Positions 8,626 to 17,987 are shown, numbered from the stretch's first letter. The stretch is DNA of 64,000 nucleotides from Litorivita sp050633545 (GCA_050633545.1 JBOEGS010000017.1:9870-73869); one strand, 5' to 3'. Numbers and translations: made by a program. The notes: generated by a model not told the origin, from the letters alone.

Positions 8626-9938
8626 ATCGCGCCTCCCATCACCGCGTCGGGCAACCACGTCGCAAGGCCGGGAAAGAAGCACAGCAAGATGATGGCAAGC
8701 ACCATACAGGCGACAAACGGCAAGGAGCCGAGCAAAATCGTCTTGAGCGAGATATCCGGCGCGATGCCGTTGATCACATAAAGGTTCAACCCCACCGGCG
8801 GCGAGATCAAGCCGATCTCCATATTGATGGTCAAAACCACGGCAAACCAGATCGGGTCAAACCCCGCCGTTGTGATGATCGGCAAGAGGATCGGCGCGGC
8901 CATCAAGATCACCGCAACGGGCGGCAAAAAGAACCCCGCCACGAGCAAGAACAACATCACAAACCCCATCAGGACCCAGCGGTTCACATCCAAAGTGCCG
9001 ATCCATTCGGCGATGGACTGGGTGATGAAGAGGCTCGACAACATATAGGAAAACACGCCCGCCGCCGCGATGATAAAGAGGATCATCACGCTTTCTTTGG
9101 TGCTGTCTCGCAAGATGATCCACAAATCGCGCGGGTTCCATAATTTGTAGATCACCATGGCAATGACCAGACACAAAAGCGCGCCCACCGCCGCGGTTTC
9201 GGACGGCGTCGCGATGCCGCCATACATGGCGTAAAGCACCCCGACGATGATCGCCAAAAACGGCAGGACCCGCGGCAAAATCTCGAATTTCTCGCGCCAG
9301 CTATAGGTGCCGGAGCTGAGCAATTGTTTGTCGCCCGACCGCCATGTCGAATAGAGCGACCAGATCATGAACAAGAGCACCAAAAGCAATCCGGGAATGA
9401 CCCCTGCGAGGAAGAGCCGCCCGATAGAGGTCTCTGTGGCGATGCCATAAACGATCATTGTCACCGAGGGCGGGATCAAGATACCAAGCGTGCCGCCCGC
9501 CGCAATCGAGCCTGCCGCCACCCCGTCGGGATAGCCGCGTTTGCGCATCTCGGGGATGCCCATTTTGCCGATTGCCGCACAGGTTGCGGGGCTTGATCCC
9601 GACATGGCCGCAAAGAGCGCGCAAGCCCCCAGATTGGAGATCACCAACCCTCCCGGCACACGGGTGAGCCAGCGTTCAAGCGCCTCGTAAAGGTCCGCCC
9701 CCGCACGGGTCGAAGAGATCGACGATCCCATGATGATGAACATCGGGATCGAGAGCAGCGCGAAGTTGTCCAGCTTGCCAAAGAGGATTTCGGGCAAAAG
9801 CTCCAGCGAGCGCAGCCCGTCGAAGATCAGCAAAAAGCCGGTCGAGACGATCAACAGCCCAATGGCGACCGAGACGCCGGAGAACAGGATAAAGATGGTC
9901 GAAAGGGCGACAACCGCGCCGAGGAAGAGAGGATCCAT
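8622..9938 (-). CDS. TRAP transporter large permease (DctM family), malonate operon
   Basis: 438 aa, about 12 hydrophobic helices. Typical DctM blocks are present: LLSIPMFIIMGSSISS, GGLVISNLGACALFAAMSGS, AAGGTLGILIPPSVTMIVYG, and near the C-terminus GLISPPVGLNLYVINGI. It couples sodium (or proton) entry to uptake of an organic acid delivered by the periplasmic binding protein. The start codon overlaps the small permease stop by one base (TAATG). Its place directly before malonyl-CoA decarboxylase makes malonate or a close dicarboxylate the likely substrate. Confidence 0.92.
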   Translation of the reverse strand: MDPLFLGAVVALSTIFILFSGVSVAIGLLIVSTGFLLIFDGLRSLELLPEILFGKLDNFALLSIPMFIIMGSSISSTRAGADLYEALERWLTRVPGGLVISNLGACALFAAMSGSSPATCAAIGKMGIPEMRKRGYPDGVAAGSIAAGGTLGILIPPSVTMIVYGIATETSIGRLFLAGVIPGLLLVLLFMIWSLYSTWRSGDKQLLSSGTYSWREKFEILPRVLPFLAIIVGVLYAMYGGIATPSETAAVGALLCLVIAMVIYKLWNPRDLWIILRDSTKESVMILFIIAAAGVFSYMLSSLFITQSIAEWIGTLDVNRWVLMGFVMLFLLVAGFFLPPVAVILMAAPILLPIITTAGFDPIWFAVVLTINMEIGLISPPVGLNLYVINGIAPDISLKTILLGSLPFVACMVLAIILLCFFPGLATWLPDAVMGGAI

Positions 9939-10486
9939 TATTGCCCCTCCAAACCGAAGGGCGCGTCGATCTTGAGGATCACAGCGACCAGATCAGCAAT
10001 CAGTTGCAGCAAGAAAAGCCCAAATCCCACCGGCAGCGCCAGATAGGGGATCCAGAGCCGCACGCCCCAAACCGTGTCCGATTTCCAATTGCGCTCGAAA
10101 GTCAGGTGCCAATGCTCGTAGCCGTAAAAGAGCAAGATCGCCACCATCACGATCGACAGCGAAAGCGTCACCAGACACATGTAATAGCGCGTCTTTTGCG
10201 GCAACATCAACGGGATCAGATCCACATTCACATGCCCGCGCAGGCGCTGCACATAGGGCAGGCCGACCAAAGTGGCGCCGATGGCGAGATAGATCACCGC
10301 TTCGGTTTGCCAGATGGTCGAGGTGTTGAGCACGAAGCGCACAAAAATCATCTGGCAGGTGATCGCAACCGCGGCGACAATCATCGCCGCAGAGCACCAG
10401 CCCGCGACAGTCGAAAGCGCCGCAACGCCGCGCAAAAAGAGGTTGTTGCCGGTGCGCGACGCAGCAGCAGAGCTTTGGCCAGCCAT
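9938..10486 (-). CDS. TRAP transporter small permease (DctQ family), malonate operon
   Basis: 182 aa with four predicted membrane helices, the usual DctQ topology. The segments RFVLNTSTIWQTEAVIYLAI and RGHVNVDLIPLMLP match the family pattern. It pairs with the large permease encoded immediately downstream, with which it shares one base. It starts at the ATG at 10486. A 78-base gap separates it from the binding-protein gene, a common arrangement that allows more binding protein than permease to be made. Confidence 0.88.
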   Translation of the reverse strand: MAGQSSAAASRTGNNLFLRGVAALSTVAGWCSAAMIVAAVAITCQMIFVRFVLNTSTIWQTEAVIYLAIGATLVGLPYVQRLRGHVNVDLIPLMLPQKTRYYMCLVTLSLSIVMVAILLFYGYEHWHLTFERNWKSDTVWGVRLWIPYLALPVGFGLFLLQLIADLVAVILKIDAPFGLEGQ

Positions 10487-10564
10487 GACAGCTTTCCTTC
10501 CAAAGATTAGAGAATTTGCCTGTGGGAAGGGCGGCGGCCGATCAGGGCCACCGCCGGTTTTGCA

Positions 10565-11551
10565 TCACTCGACGGCGAGCGCCATATCCAGCAAGGCCTG
10601 CCCGTCGGGCACTTCCTCGACGAAGGATTTATAGGAGGTCTCTTGCGCGATGGCGCGCCATGCGGCGAAGTCCTCGGCAGACATATTGGCGATCTCGACG
10701 CCCGCCTTTTCAAAGACTTCGACCGATGCGGCATCTTGCTTTTTGGCCTCGGCCAAATAGAAGGCCTGCGCTTTCTTCGACGCCTCCAACAGCGCGGTTT
10801 GCTGCGCTTCACTCAGCCCATCAAAGGTCGATTTGTTCATCAAAAGCGGTTGATACATGAACCAAAGCGCCACATCGCCCGCAGGCGTATAGCAAGCCGC
10901 CTGTTCGTAAATGCGGTAGGACACGAAGGAGGAGGAGGACGTATTCGCCGCGCTCAAAATCCCCGTTTGCATGGCGTTGTAGATTTCCGACGAGGCCATC
11001 GACGCGATCGAGGCCCCTGCCCCTGCCAGCATTTGTTCAAAGGCTTTGCCCGCCGCGCGGGTTTGCAATCCGGCCACGTCTTCGGGTTTGGTGATGCATT
11101 TGTCTTTGCCGACAAAACCGCCCGCAAGGTAGCCATGCACCAAAACCATCACATCGTCTTCGGCCATTTTCTCTTCGAGGGCCTTCATGAAGGGCGAGGC
11201 GCTGAGCCGTGCGGCGTGATCGTGGTTTTTCACCAGACCGGGCATCAAGGTGAGGTTGAACGCAGGTTGCTGCCCGCCGGCATAGCTCAGCGGCAGAACC
11301 GTCATATCCAATTGCCCGCGGCTCAGCGGGCGGTATTGCTCGCGCGGCTTGAACAAGGATTTGGATCCGAAAATCTTGATCTCCAGATCGACATTCGCAG
11401 CGGCCACATCATCGGCGACCATCTGGGCCACTTGGTGGCGCACGTCTTTGTTCGACCATTGGTGCGACAGCCGCAATTCGGTGGCCTGCGCCAGCGACGC
11501 GGCGCCCATCGCTGCGACCATCGCCGCAGCCGTTAAAAATGTATGTTTCAT
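10565..11551 (-). CDS. TRAP transporter periplasmic binding protein (DctP family), malonate operon
   Basis: 328 aa. The start is the ATG at 11551; the first 22 or so residues, MKHTFLTAAAMVAAMGAASL onward, are a signal peptide ending near AQA. The mature protein has ELRLSHQWSNKD at its start and GLQTRAAGKAFEQMLAGAGA in the ligand-gating region, normally carrying the Arg that salt-bridges the substrate carboxylate. First gene of the malonate operon, transcribed away from the GntR regulator gene across a 140-base region holding a palindromic operator. Confidence 0.9.
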   Translation of the reverse strand: MKHTFLTAAAMVAAMGAASLAQATELRLSHQWSNKDVRHQVAQMVADDVAAANVDLEIKIFGSKSLFKPREQYRPLSRGQLDMTVLPLSYAGGQQPAFNLTLMPGLVKNHDHAARLSASPFMKALEEKMAEDDVMVLVHGYLAGGFVGKDKCITKPEDVAGLQTRAAGKAFEQMLAGAGASIASMASSEIYNAMQTGILSAANTSSSSFVSYRIYEQAACYTPAGDVALWFMYQPLLMNKSTFDGLSEAQQTALLEASKKAQAFYLAEAKKQDAASVEVFEKAGVEIANMSAEDFAAWRAIAQETSYKSFVEEVPDGQALLDMALAVE

Positions 11552-11632
11552 GATTTCCTCCCTAGGGTGAGCCGACTCTCCTCCGTGTCGACGATGGCGC
11601 ATGATCCCTGATTGTGCATCCTCGGTCAACCA

Positions 11633-11646
11633 TCTTGTATACAAGA
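11633..11646. promoter_or_regulatory. Palindromic operator between the malonate operon and its GntR gene
   Basis: TCTTGTATACAAGA is a perfect 14-base palindrome in the divergent promoter region. TTGTATACAA-type sites are typical for GntR regulators of the FCD subfamily, one of which starts 46 bases downstream. Confidence 0.75.
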
Positions 11647-11691
11647 ATATGACTATTGCACCTCACGAAAATTGTGTAATATATCAAAGCT

Positions 11692-12339
11692 ATGAAATCG
11701 AACCATGCCGATCAAATCTCTGAATCGTTGGAACAGCTTGTATTCAAAGGGGAATACGAGGATGGACAGCGCCTTGACGAGATCAAACTAGCGGCCCATT
11801 ACGGCGTGTCGAGAACGCCGGTGCGCGAGGCGTTGCAGCGGTTGGTGATGTCCGGCATGGCGGTGCAAATCCCGCGGCGCGGGGTTTTTGTCCGTCAACC
11901 TGGTCCGGTGGAATTGCTCGAGATGTTCGAGACCATGGCCGAGCTTGAGGCCGCCTGCGGGCGGCTTGCGGCGGCGCGGATGCCCGACGAAGGGTTGGAG
12001 CGGCTGGCGCAGGCCAACCAAGGCTGCAAGGATGCGGTCGCGCGCGAGGATGCGGCGGGCTATTACCTTGAAAACGAAGCCTTTCACCAAGAGATCTATC
12101 GCGGCGCGGGCAATTCGTTTTTGCAAAACGAGGCGCTGCGATTGCAAAACCGGCTCAAACCCTACCGCCGTGTACAGTTGCGGTTTCGCGGCCGGATGGC
12201 GCAATCTTTGGCCGAGCATGAGGCGATCGTGGCGGCCCTGCGCGCGGGCGATGCGCAGGGGGCGGCGCTCTCCCTGCGCGGTCATGTCACCGTTCAGGGA
12301 GAGCGGTTCCAACAGCTTATGGCGAGCCTCAAGAAATAG
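11692..12339 (+). CDS. GntR family regulator, FCD subfamily (probable malonate-responsive repressor)
   Basis: 215 aa. Residues 1-70 form the winged helix, with GQRLDEIKLAAHYGVSRTPV then REALQRL, the classic GntR recognition region. Residues about 80-210 are the all-helical FCD ligand domain with the metal-site pattern ENEAFHQEIY and a distal EHEAIVAALRAGD plus LRGHV His. It lies divergent from the TRAP/malonate genes with a palindrome between, so it probably represses that operon until malonate or malonyl-CoA is present. It resembles MatR of rhizobial mat clusters in role; the symbol is not assigned because only context supports it. The ribosome site is weak. Confidence 0.88.
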   Translation: MKSNHADQISESLEQLVFKGEYEDGQRLDEIKLAAHYGVSRTPVREALQRLVMSGMAVQIPRRGVFVRQPGPVELLEMFETMAELEAACGRLAAARMPDEGLERLAQANQGCKDAVAREDAAGYYLENEAFHQEIYRGAGNSFLQNEALRLQNRLKPYRRVQLRFRGRMAQSLAEHEAIVAALRAGDAQGAALSLRGHVTVQGERFQQLMASLKK

Positions 12340-12351
12340 CGCGCCTTTTGC

Positions 12352-15300
12352 TTAGGCATCGCGCGGCTGGTTCGCACCCAAGACCGAGACAAGCATATTG
12401 CGCGCGCGCAATTTGGCCCCGTCGATCACGCTGAACAGCGAGGGCACGAAGAGCAGCGACAAAAGCGTCGACAGCAGCAGCCCGCCGATCACCGCAATCG
12501 CCATGGGCGCGCGAAACTCGCCGCCCGTGGCGCTGCCGATCGCGCTTGGCACCATGCCCGCCGTCATCGCGATGGTGGTCATCACGATGGGCCGCGCGCG
12601 TTTGTGCCCCGCTTCGATCATCGCCGCCGAATGGTCCAATCCATCATGCATGGCCTCGAGCGCGAATTCCACCAGCATGATGGCGTTTTTGGTCACGATC
12701 CCCATCAGCATCAAGAAGCCGATCACCACCGAAAGCCCGATCCCCGCGCCGTAGATATAGAGCGCGAAAATCGCCCCGCCGATGGCCAAGGGCAGCGACA
12801 TCAAGATCGTCACAGGCGTGAGGAAGCTGGAGAAAAGCAGCACCAATACGACATAGACGAGCAAAATCCCCGCGCCCATCGCAAGGCCGAATTGGGTAAA
12901 AATCTCTCCCATGACCTCGGCGTCGCCCCCCGCTTGGATCGAGGTGCCTTCGGGCAGAGCGATTTTGGAGGTCAGCCCCGTGACCGCTGCCGTGGCCGGA
13001 CCCAAAAGCGCATCGCCCTCAAGATCGGCCTCGATGGTGGTGCGGTATTTGCGATCATAGCGCTCGATCGCGCTTGGCCCCGCCGCCAGTGCCACATCGG
13101 CCACCACGCCCAAAGGCACCGCCGCGCCCGTGCTCGAGGGGATGCGCAATCCGGCCATGCGGAACAGATCGCTGCGCACGTCCTCTTCCATACGCACCAA
13201 AATCGGGATTTGCCGCTCGCCGCTGTTGAATTTGGCGCTATTGGCATCGGTGTCGCCCAAGGTGGCAATGCGGATGGTGGTGGCCAAAGCCGCCGCGCTC
13301 ACGCCCAGCTCGGCCGCCAGTTCGGGCCGCGGGGTGATCTGGATCTCGGGTCGCAAAAGCGCCGCCGCGCTGGAGGCGCCGGTCACCTCGGGCAAGGCGT
13401 TCAGTTCCTTGGCCAAGGCCCGTGCGGCCTGCGCCGTGGCGGCCACGCTGTCACCCAGAACGTTGATCGAAATATCGCGGCTGCCGTTTTCATTGAGCAT
13501 GAACAGCCGCACATCGGGATAATCGGCCAGACGCGCGGCGATGTCGTCGATAATCTCGAAGGACGAACGCTCGCGGGTTTGTTTTTGCCCGAAGCCGATG
13601 GTGAAGGTGGCCTCTGTGTCGCGGCCATCGACGAAAACCGTCTCGACCTCGGGCACGGCGGTGATCCGCGCCGTCACATCGCGCGCCGCCGCGCGGGTGT
13701 CCGACATCAATGATCCGGGCGGCAATTCAACCGAGGCGCTGGCGCGGCCGGTGTCAGAGGGCGGCACGAATTCCGTCGGCAAAAGCGTCGCCGAGAAAAT
13801 CGACAGGGCGAAAATCACCACGCCCAAAATCAAGGTCGCGCCGCGATTGCGCAGGGTCCATTTGAGCACCCGCATATAGGCGCGCATCACAACTCCGTCT
13901 TCGGGCTCGGCATGCCCCGCACCGTCGCGCAAGAAATAGGCCGCCATCATCGGCGTGATCAACCGCGCCACCAGAAGCGAGAACAACACCGCCACGGCGA
14001 CGGTGATACCGAATTGTTTGAAATACTGCCCCGCGATGCCGGACATGAAGCTGACCGGTGCAAACACCGCGACGATGGTGAAACTGATCGCGATGACGGT
14101 CGTGCCTATTTCGGAGGAGGCCTCTTCGGAGGCCTCATAGGCCGGTTTGCCCATCTGGATATGCCGGACGATGTTTTCGATCTCGACGATCGCGTCATCG
14201 ACCAAAATCCCCGTCACCAAGGTGATGCCCAACAGGCTGACCGTATTGAGCGAAAAGCCCAGCATCTGCATCACGATAAAGGTCGGGATGATCGACAGCG
14301 GCAAAGCCACCGCCGTGATGATCGTCGCGCGCCAGTTCTTGAGGAACAAAAACACCACGATGATCGCCAGAGCCGCGCCCTCATAAAGCGTTTCCATCGC
14401 CGAATGGTAATTGCCCGCGGTGTAGATCGTCGCATCGTCGATCAAGGAAAACGTGGCATTGGGATAAGAGGTGCGCAGATGCTCGATCCGCTCTTTGGCG
14501 CCATCGGCGGCCTGCAGATCGCTTTCGCCCGTGGCGCGGAAAATGCCGAAAGAGACCACCGGTTGCCCGTTGAACATGGCAAAGCTTTCCGGCTCGGTCG
14601 ATCCCATGCGCACCGTGCCGAGCGCATCAAGGCGCACCAACCCGCCCGCAGGCAAGGTGATCGGCGTCGCGGCCAGATCATCAAGCGTGGCGGCGCTGCC
14701 CAAGGCGCGGATCGAATATTCCTGTCCGCCCAGATCACCGCTGCCGCCGCCAAGGTCGATATTGGAATTGCGCAATTGGTCATTGACGCTGCTCGCGGTG
14801 AGGCCAAGCGCCAAAAGCCGGTCGGGGTCGAGTTCCACCTGCACCGCCGCATCCGCCCCGCCAACACGGCTGACCTTGCCGACGCCTTTGGCCGAGGTCA
14901 GATCGCGCGCGACGACCTCATCGACAAAATAGGACAGCTCTTCGATCGTGCGGGTCGGATCGAAGACCGCATAGGTCAGGATCGGCATGCCTGTCACATC
15001 AAGGCGCTGGATCACCGGTTCGGTGATCGCTTCGGGCAGCTCGCCGCGCACCGAGGAGATGGCGTCTTTGACATCATTGAGCGCGCGGTCGGTGTCGGTC
15101 TCCAGCGCGAATTCGATGGTCAGGGTTGCGGCAGAATCGGCCGCCGTGGCAGTCACATGTTTCACGCCGGTGATGTCGGACACCGCGCCCTCGACGGGTT
15201 TGATGATCTGGTTGCTGATCTCGGAGGGCGCCGCGCCCGCTTGGCCGATGGCCACCGTAATGATCGGCACGTCGATATTGGGGAACTGCGTCACCGGCAG

Positions 15301-15393
15301 GCGGAAAAACCCGACCATGCCGACAATCATCAACATCAAGAACAGCGCCAGCGAGGGGACGGGCTTGCGAATGGCCCATGTGGACATATTCAT
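12352..15393 (-). CDS. RND efflux permease (AcrB/HAE1-type)
   Basis: 1013 aa, normal RND length, with the two-fold repeat of one helix, large periplasmic loop and six helices. Conserved features include the N-terminal PVPSLALFLMLMIVG helix, the TM4 segment GILVDDAIVEIENIVRH with the proton-relay Asp pair, and the C-terminal KNAIMLVEFALEAMHDG and RARPIVMTTIAM. It exports drugs or solvents using the proton gradient together with the adaptor encoded just upstream. Its ATG overlaps the adaptor stop. No outer-membrane TolC-type gene is in the cluster, so a shared one must be used. Confidence 0.93.
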   Translation of the reverse strand: MNMSTWAIRKPVPSLALFLMLMIVGMVGFFRLPVTQFPNIDVPIITVAIGQAGAAPSEISNQIIKPVEGAVSDITGVKHVTATAADSAATLTIEFALETDTDRALNDVKDAISSVRGELPEAITEPVIQRLDVTGMPILTYAVFDPTRTIEELSYFVDEVVARDLTSAKGVGKVSRVGGADAAVQVELDPDRLLALGLTASSVNDQLRNSNIDLGGGSGDLGGQEYSIRALGSAATLDDLAATPITLPAGGLVRLDALGTVRMGSTEPESFAMFNGQPVVSFGIFRATGESDLQAADGAKERIEHLRTSYPNATFSLIDDATIYTAGNYHSAMETLYEGAALAIIVVFLFLKNWRATIITAVALPLSIIPTFIVMQMLGFSLNTVSLLGITLVTGILVDDAIVEIENIVRHIQMGKPAYEASEEASSEIGTTVIAISFTIVAVFAPVSFMSGIAGQYFKQFGITVAVAVLFSLLVARLITPMMAAYFLRDGAGHAEPEDGVVMRAYMRVLKWTLRNRGATLILGVVIFALSIFSATLLPTEFVPPSDTGRASASVELPPGSLMSDTRAAARDVTARITAVPEVETVFVDGRDTEATFTIGFGQKQTRERSSFEIIDDIAARLADYPDVRLFMLNENGSRDISINVLGDSVAATAQAARALAKELNALPEVTGASSAAALLRPEIQITPRPELAAELGVSAAALATTIRIATLGDTDANSAKFNSGERQIPILVRMEEDVRSDLFRMAGLRIPSSTGAAVPLGVVADVALAAGPSAIERYDRKYRTTIEADLEGDALLGPATAAVTGLTSKIALPEGTSIQAGGDAEVMGEIFTQFGLAMGAGILLVYVVLVLLFSSFLTPVTILMSLPLAIGGAIFALYIYGAGIGLSVVIGFLMLMGIVTKNAIMLVEFALEAMHDGLDHSAAMIEAGHKRARPIVMTTIAMTAGMVPSAIGSATGGEFRAPMAIAVIGGLLLSTLLSLLFVPSLFSVIDGAKLRARNMLVSVLGANQPRDA

Positions 15394-16598
15394 TTTGCGG
15401 CCCCTTCTCCGGCGCGTGCGGGCGTGATGGCGTCGCCATCGCCAAAGAATGCGCCCGCCTTGGCCACCACGACCTCGCCCTCGCTCAAGCCTTGGGCAAT
15501 TTCGCGCCGCCCTTGCCAGATGAGACCCGCCGTCACCGCGCGCCGCTCCAAAATGCCGTCTTTGACGACGAAGACCGCACTGCCGCCTGCGTCCGACATC
15601 ACCGCTTGGGTCGGCACGGTGATCGCCTCGCGCTGTTCGGTGATGATCCAGCCGCTGGCAAAAATACCCGGGCGCAGGCCCTCTTGAGCCGCGACCGTCA
15701 CGCGCAAGATGCCAAGCCGGCTTGTGGCGTCGACCGTGGCAGGCAAACGGCGCACGATGCCCGTGGCCGCGCCGATCCCCGCGATTTGCAATTGGGCGGT
15801 GTCGCCTTTGGAAATCTCGCCCAATGCGGTTTCGATCACCTCGGCCTCAAGTTCGACGCTGCTGTCCTTGATCAACCGGAAAATCGGCTCTCCGCCTGTC
15901 GAGGCGATTGCGCCGATTTGGCCGTTTCGAGCGGAAATAGTGCCGCTTGCAGGGGATTTGAGCGTGGCGTGATCAAGATTGAGCGCGGCAATTTCCAAGG
16001 CGGCTTTTGCGGTTTGCTCTTGGGCTTGCGCCACGATCAACCCGTCGCGCGCCGAGGCCAAAGTCGCCTCTGCGGTTTGGGCGCTGGCGGCGGCCTGATC
16101 AAGGCTGGCTTGCGTGCTCGCGCCGCGATCAAACAGGGCTTTGGCGCGGGTATATGCGGTGCGCGCTTGCGCGGCGCTGGCCTCGGCCGAACGGATCTGG
16201 CTTTCGGCTTGGCCGATGGCGGCCTTGGCGCGGGCCAATTCGGCCTCGGCCTGCGCGCGCTGTGCCTTGAGAGTGCGATCATTGAGGTGAGCCAGAACAT
16301 CTCCCGCATTCACCCGATCACCGGTGTCGACCATCAACGCCTCGATGGTATAGCCGCTGACTTGCGGATAGATCAGAACCTCTTGGGTGGCCACTAATGT
16401 GCCCGAAATCGCCACCCGCCCGACCATTTCGGCGCGCGCGGCATCGGTGACGCTTACGACGGGCAGATCGGGCACCTGCGCCGCTTCGGCCTGCGCGCTG
16501 TCGGCCTGCGCCGCCGTTCCAAACGCGAGCAAAGCACCAACCGTCAAAGCCGCCGCGCGGCGCAGTCCGGTGGAAAAGGGGCGGGTCAGATCATGCAT
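15390..16598 (-). CDS. RND efflux periplasmic adaptor (membrane fusion protein)
   Basis: 402 aa. The signal peptide ends near AAQADSAQA. A lipoyl half (QVSGYTIEALMVDTGDRVNA) precedes a long alpha-hairpin (residues about 95-200, Ala/Gln-rich coiled coil), then the second lipoyl half around KSPASGTISARNGQIGA and a beta-barrel with EGLRPGIFASGWI. It links the inner-membrane pump to the outer-membrane channel. First gene of the pump operon, with the regulator gene divergent and a palindrome between. The ribosome site is modest; the ATG at 16598 gives a standard signal peptide. Confidence 0.92.
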   Translation of the reverse strand: MHDLTRPFSTGLRRAAALTVGALLAFGTAAQADSAQAEAAQVPDLPVVSVTDAARAEMVGRVAISGTLVATQEVLIYPQVSGYTIEALMVDTGDRVNAGDVLAHLNDRTLKAQRAQAEAELARAKAAIGQAESQIRSAEASAAQARTAYTRAKALFDRGASTQASLDQAAASAQTAEATLASARDGLIVAQAQEQTAKAALEIAALNLDHATLKSPASGTISARNGQIGAIASTGGEPIFRLIKDSSVELEAEVIETALGEISKGDTAQLQIAGIGAATGIVRRLPATVDATSRLGILRVTVAAQEGLRPGIFASGWIITEQREAITVPTQAVMSDAGGSAVFVVKDGILERRAVTAGLIWQGRREIAQGLSEGEVVVAKAGAFFGDGDAITPARAGEGAAK

Positions 16599-16676
16599 AA
16601 CAAGGCCTCGGTCATAGAGCGCCGCAGCGCGGCATCTTTGCTACCTAGGTGCGGGCGCCATCGAGGTCAATCAGTT

Positions 16677-16696
16677 TGTTTAGTCTTGACTGAACA
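16677..16696. promoter_or_regulatory. Imperfect palindrome between the RND operon and its regulator
   Basis: TGTTTAGTC-TT-GACTGAACA: two nine-base arms with one mismatch around a two-base centre. It lies 55 bases upstream of the regulator start and 78 bases upstream of the adaptor start, so one bound dimer could control both directions. Confidence 0.65.
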
Positions 16697-16751
16697 TAAT
16701 GAATATGTGAGACCCGCAAAACACCCAAAACGGGACCAAAGCAGGCAGCAG

Positions 16752-17225
16752 ATGACCCAGACCCAAGACGAAATCCGCACGCAGTTCATCGAAGACATGG
16801 GGCTTATGGCCCAAGGCGACGGCATGGCGCGGATCGCGGGGCGGATTTTGGGATTATTGATCTTTGACGGCACCAGCGCCTCGTTTAGCGATCTGGCCGA
16901 CGAACTTCAGGTCAGCCGCGGCAGCATCAGCGTCAATGTGCGCATGTTGATCGACCGCGGCATCATCCGCAAAACCGCTAAACCCGGCAACCGGCAGGAT
17001 TATTTCCAGATCGGCGAGCGGCCCTATGAAGACATATTCACCCGCCTCGTCACGCGCGCAGGGCAAAATGCCCAAACCATTCGCGGCACCCTCGAACAGA
17101 TTGGCGCGGATGATCCGGCGCGGCGCGCGCGGATCGCCGATTTCGAACAATTCTACGAGGCCCTTGCCGACTGCGCGCGCAGCGGGGCCGAACGGCTGGC
17201 CAAGGGAAAATCGGCGGGCAAATAG
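16752..17225 (+). CDS. MarR/GbsR-type transcriptional regulator of the RND pump
   Basis: 157 aa from the ATG at 16752 (MTQTQDE). Residues about 20-80 hold a winged helix: MARIAGRILGLLIF, then FSDLADELQVSRGSISVNVR with the recognition helix, and LIDRGIIRKTAKPGNRQDYF as the wing. This GRILGLL opening is typical of the GbsR branch of MarR-like proteins. The frame is open from 16593, but that longer start would overlap the adaptor gene and include the palindrome, so it was rejected. Divergent orientation suggests repression of the efflux genes until a ligand binds. Confidence 0.85.
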   Translation: MTQTQDEIRTQFIEDMGLMAQGDGMARIAGRILGLLIFDGTSASFSDLADELQVSRGSISVNVRMLIDRGIIRKTAKPGNRQDYFQIGERPYEDIFTRLVTRAGQNAQTIRGTLEQIGADDPARRARIADFEQFYEALADCARSGAERLAKGKSAGK

Positions 17226-17258
17226 CCGCCGCCTCGCCGCCGCGCCCGCGCACGGACC

Positions 17259-17987
17259 TTAGGCGTTTTCATGCTCTTGGGCAAAGATAGGCTCGATTTG
17301 CGGCTCCCCTGCCCCCATTTGCAACACCACTTTGCCGAAAAAGAAATTCTTGCGCCCGTAGAGCCGGATCATCACCGGCGTACGGCTTTTGAAGCGGCGC
17401 AGGATCGTGTCGTTTTGCTGTTTCTCGACGCTCACGGAGGCATCAGCGAGGTTGAGCAATTTGAGCGCGGCGGCCTTGCCCGACAGGTTCAGCCCCCATT
17501 CCGAGCGATCCGACAGCGCCACAACCCCGCGATCTGCGCTGGAGACCTCGGCGATAAACACCATGCCTTCGGAGGCAATCACATCCAACCCCTGCGCCGC
17601 CTTCATCAGGTCGCGCAAACGGGCGGCGCGGGTGATGATGCGCGGTTCAAGCTGGACCAAGGCCGAGCCTTCGCCCGAAAAGGTCAAACTGCCGCGCGCC
17701 GAGGCCCCCGCCGCCTGAGCGCCCGCGCCCGCGTCCATGTGGAAACTGGCGCCGCGCGTGTCCTCAAGGCTCTCGTCGCTCTCGAAGCTTTCGGTGGCCA
17801 AAAGCCGCTCGTCGAGCATTTCGGACAGGTTGCCGATCCGTTCGAACATAAAACGGTTGGCCGCCGCCGCACGTTTGGTGAAGGTGCCGTAATCGCCCAC
17901 CCGCACCGGCGCCCCCAAGGGCCAGACCGGATAATCGAGGCGGCTATAGGCGCGCAGCAGGGCAAGATAGGTATCAAAGGCCGACAT
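17259..17987 (-). CDS. Unrecognised protein with gasdermin-like motif order, last gene of the P47-like operon
   Basis: 242 aa from the ATG at 17987, with AAGGAG upstream. The gene overlaps the preceding P47-like gene by 14 bases, so it is probably translationally coupled. No family was recognised with certainty. The N-terminus (FDTYLALLRAYSRLDYPVWP) could form an amphipathic helix, followed by RFMFERIGNLSEMLDERLL, an acidic segment, a Gly/Ala-rich strand region, RLRDLMKAAQ, then VFIAEVSSADRGVV and RTPVMIRLYGRKNFFFGK. That order and length resemble gasdermin pore-forming N-domains, including bacterial ones of about 240-280 aa. The N-terminal acylated Cys of bacterial gasdermins is missing. This likeness is from memory of motif patterns only. 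An OrfX1-like accessory role is the other option. Confidence 0.4.
   Translation of the reverse strand: MSAFDTYLALLRAYSRLDYPVWPLGAPVRVGDYGTFTKRAAAANRFMFERIGNLSEMLDERLLATESFESDESLEDTRGASFHMDAGAGAQAAGASARGSLTFSGEGSALVQLEPRIITRAARLRDLMKAAQGLDVIASEGMVFIAEVSSADRGVVALSDRSEWGLNLSGKAAALKLLNLADASVSVEKQQNDTILRRFKSRTPVMIRLYGRKNFFFGKVVLQMGAGEPQIEPIFAQEHENA

Noticed and set aside
13912..15687. 591-codon plus-strand frame opposite the RND genes
   Set aside because: Low-complexity Arg/His/Asp-rich translation typical of an antisense shadow; the minus strand carries clear RND motifs.
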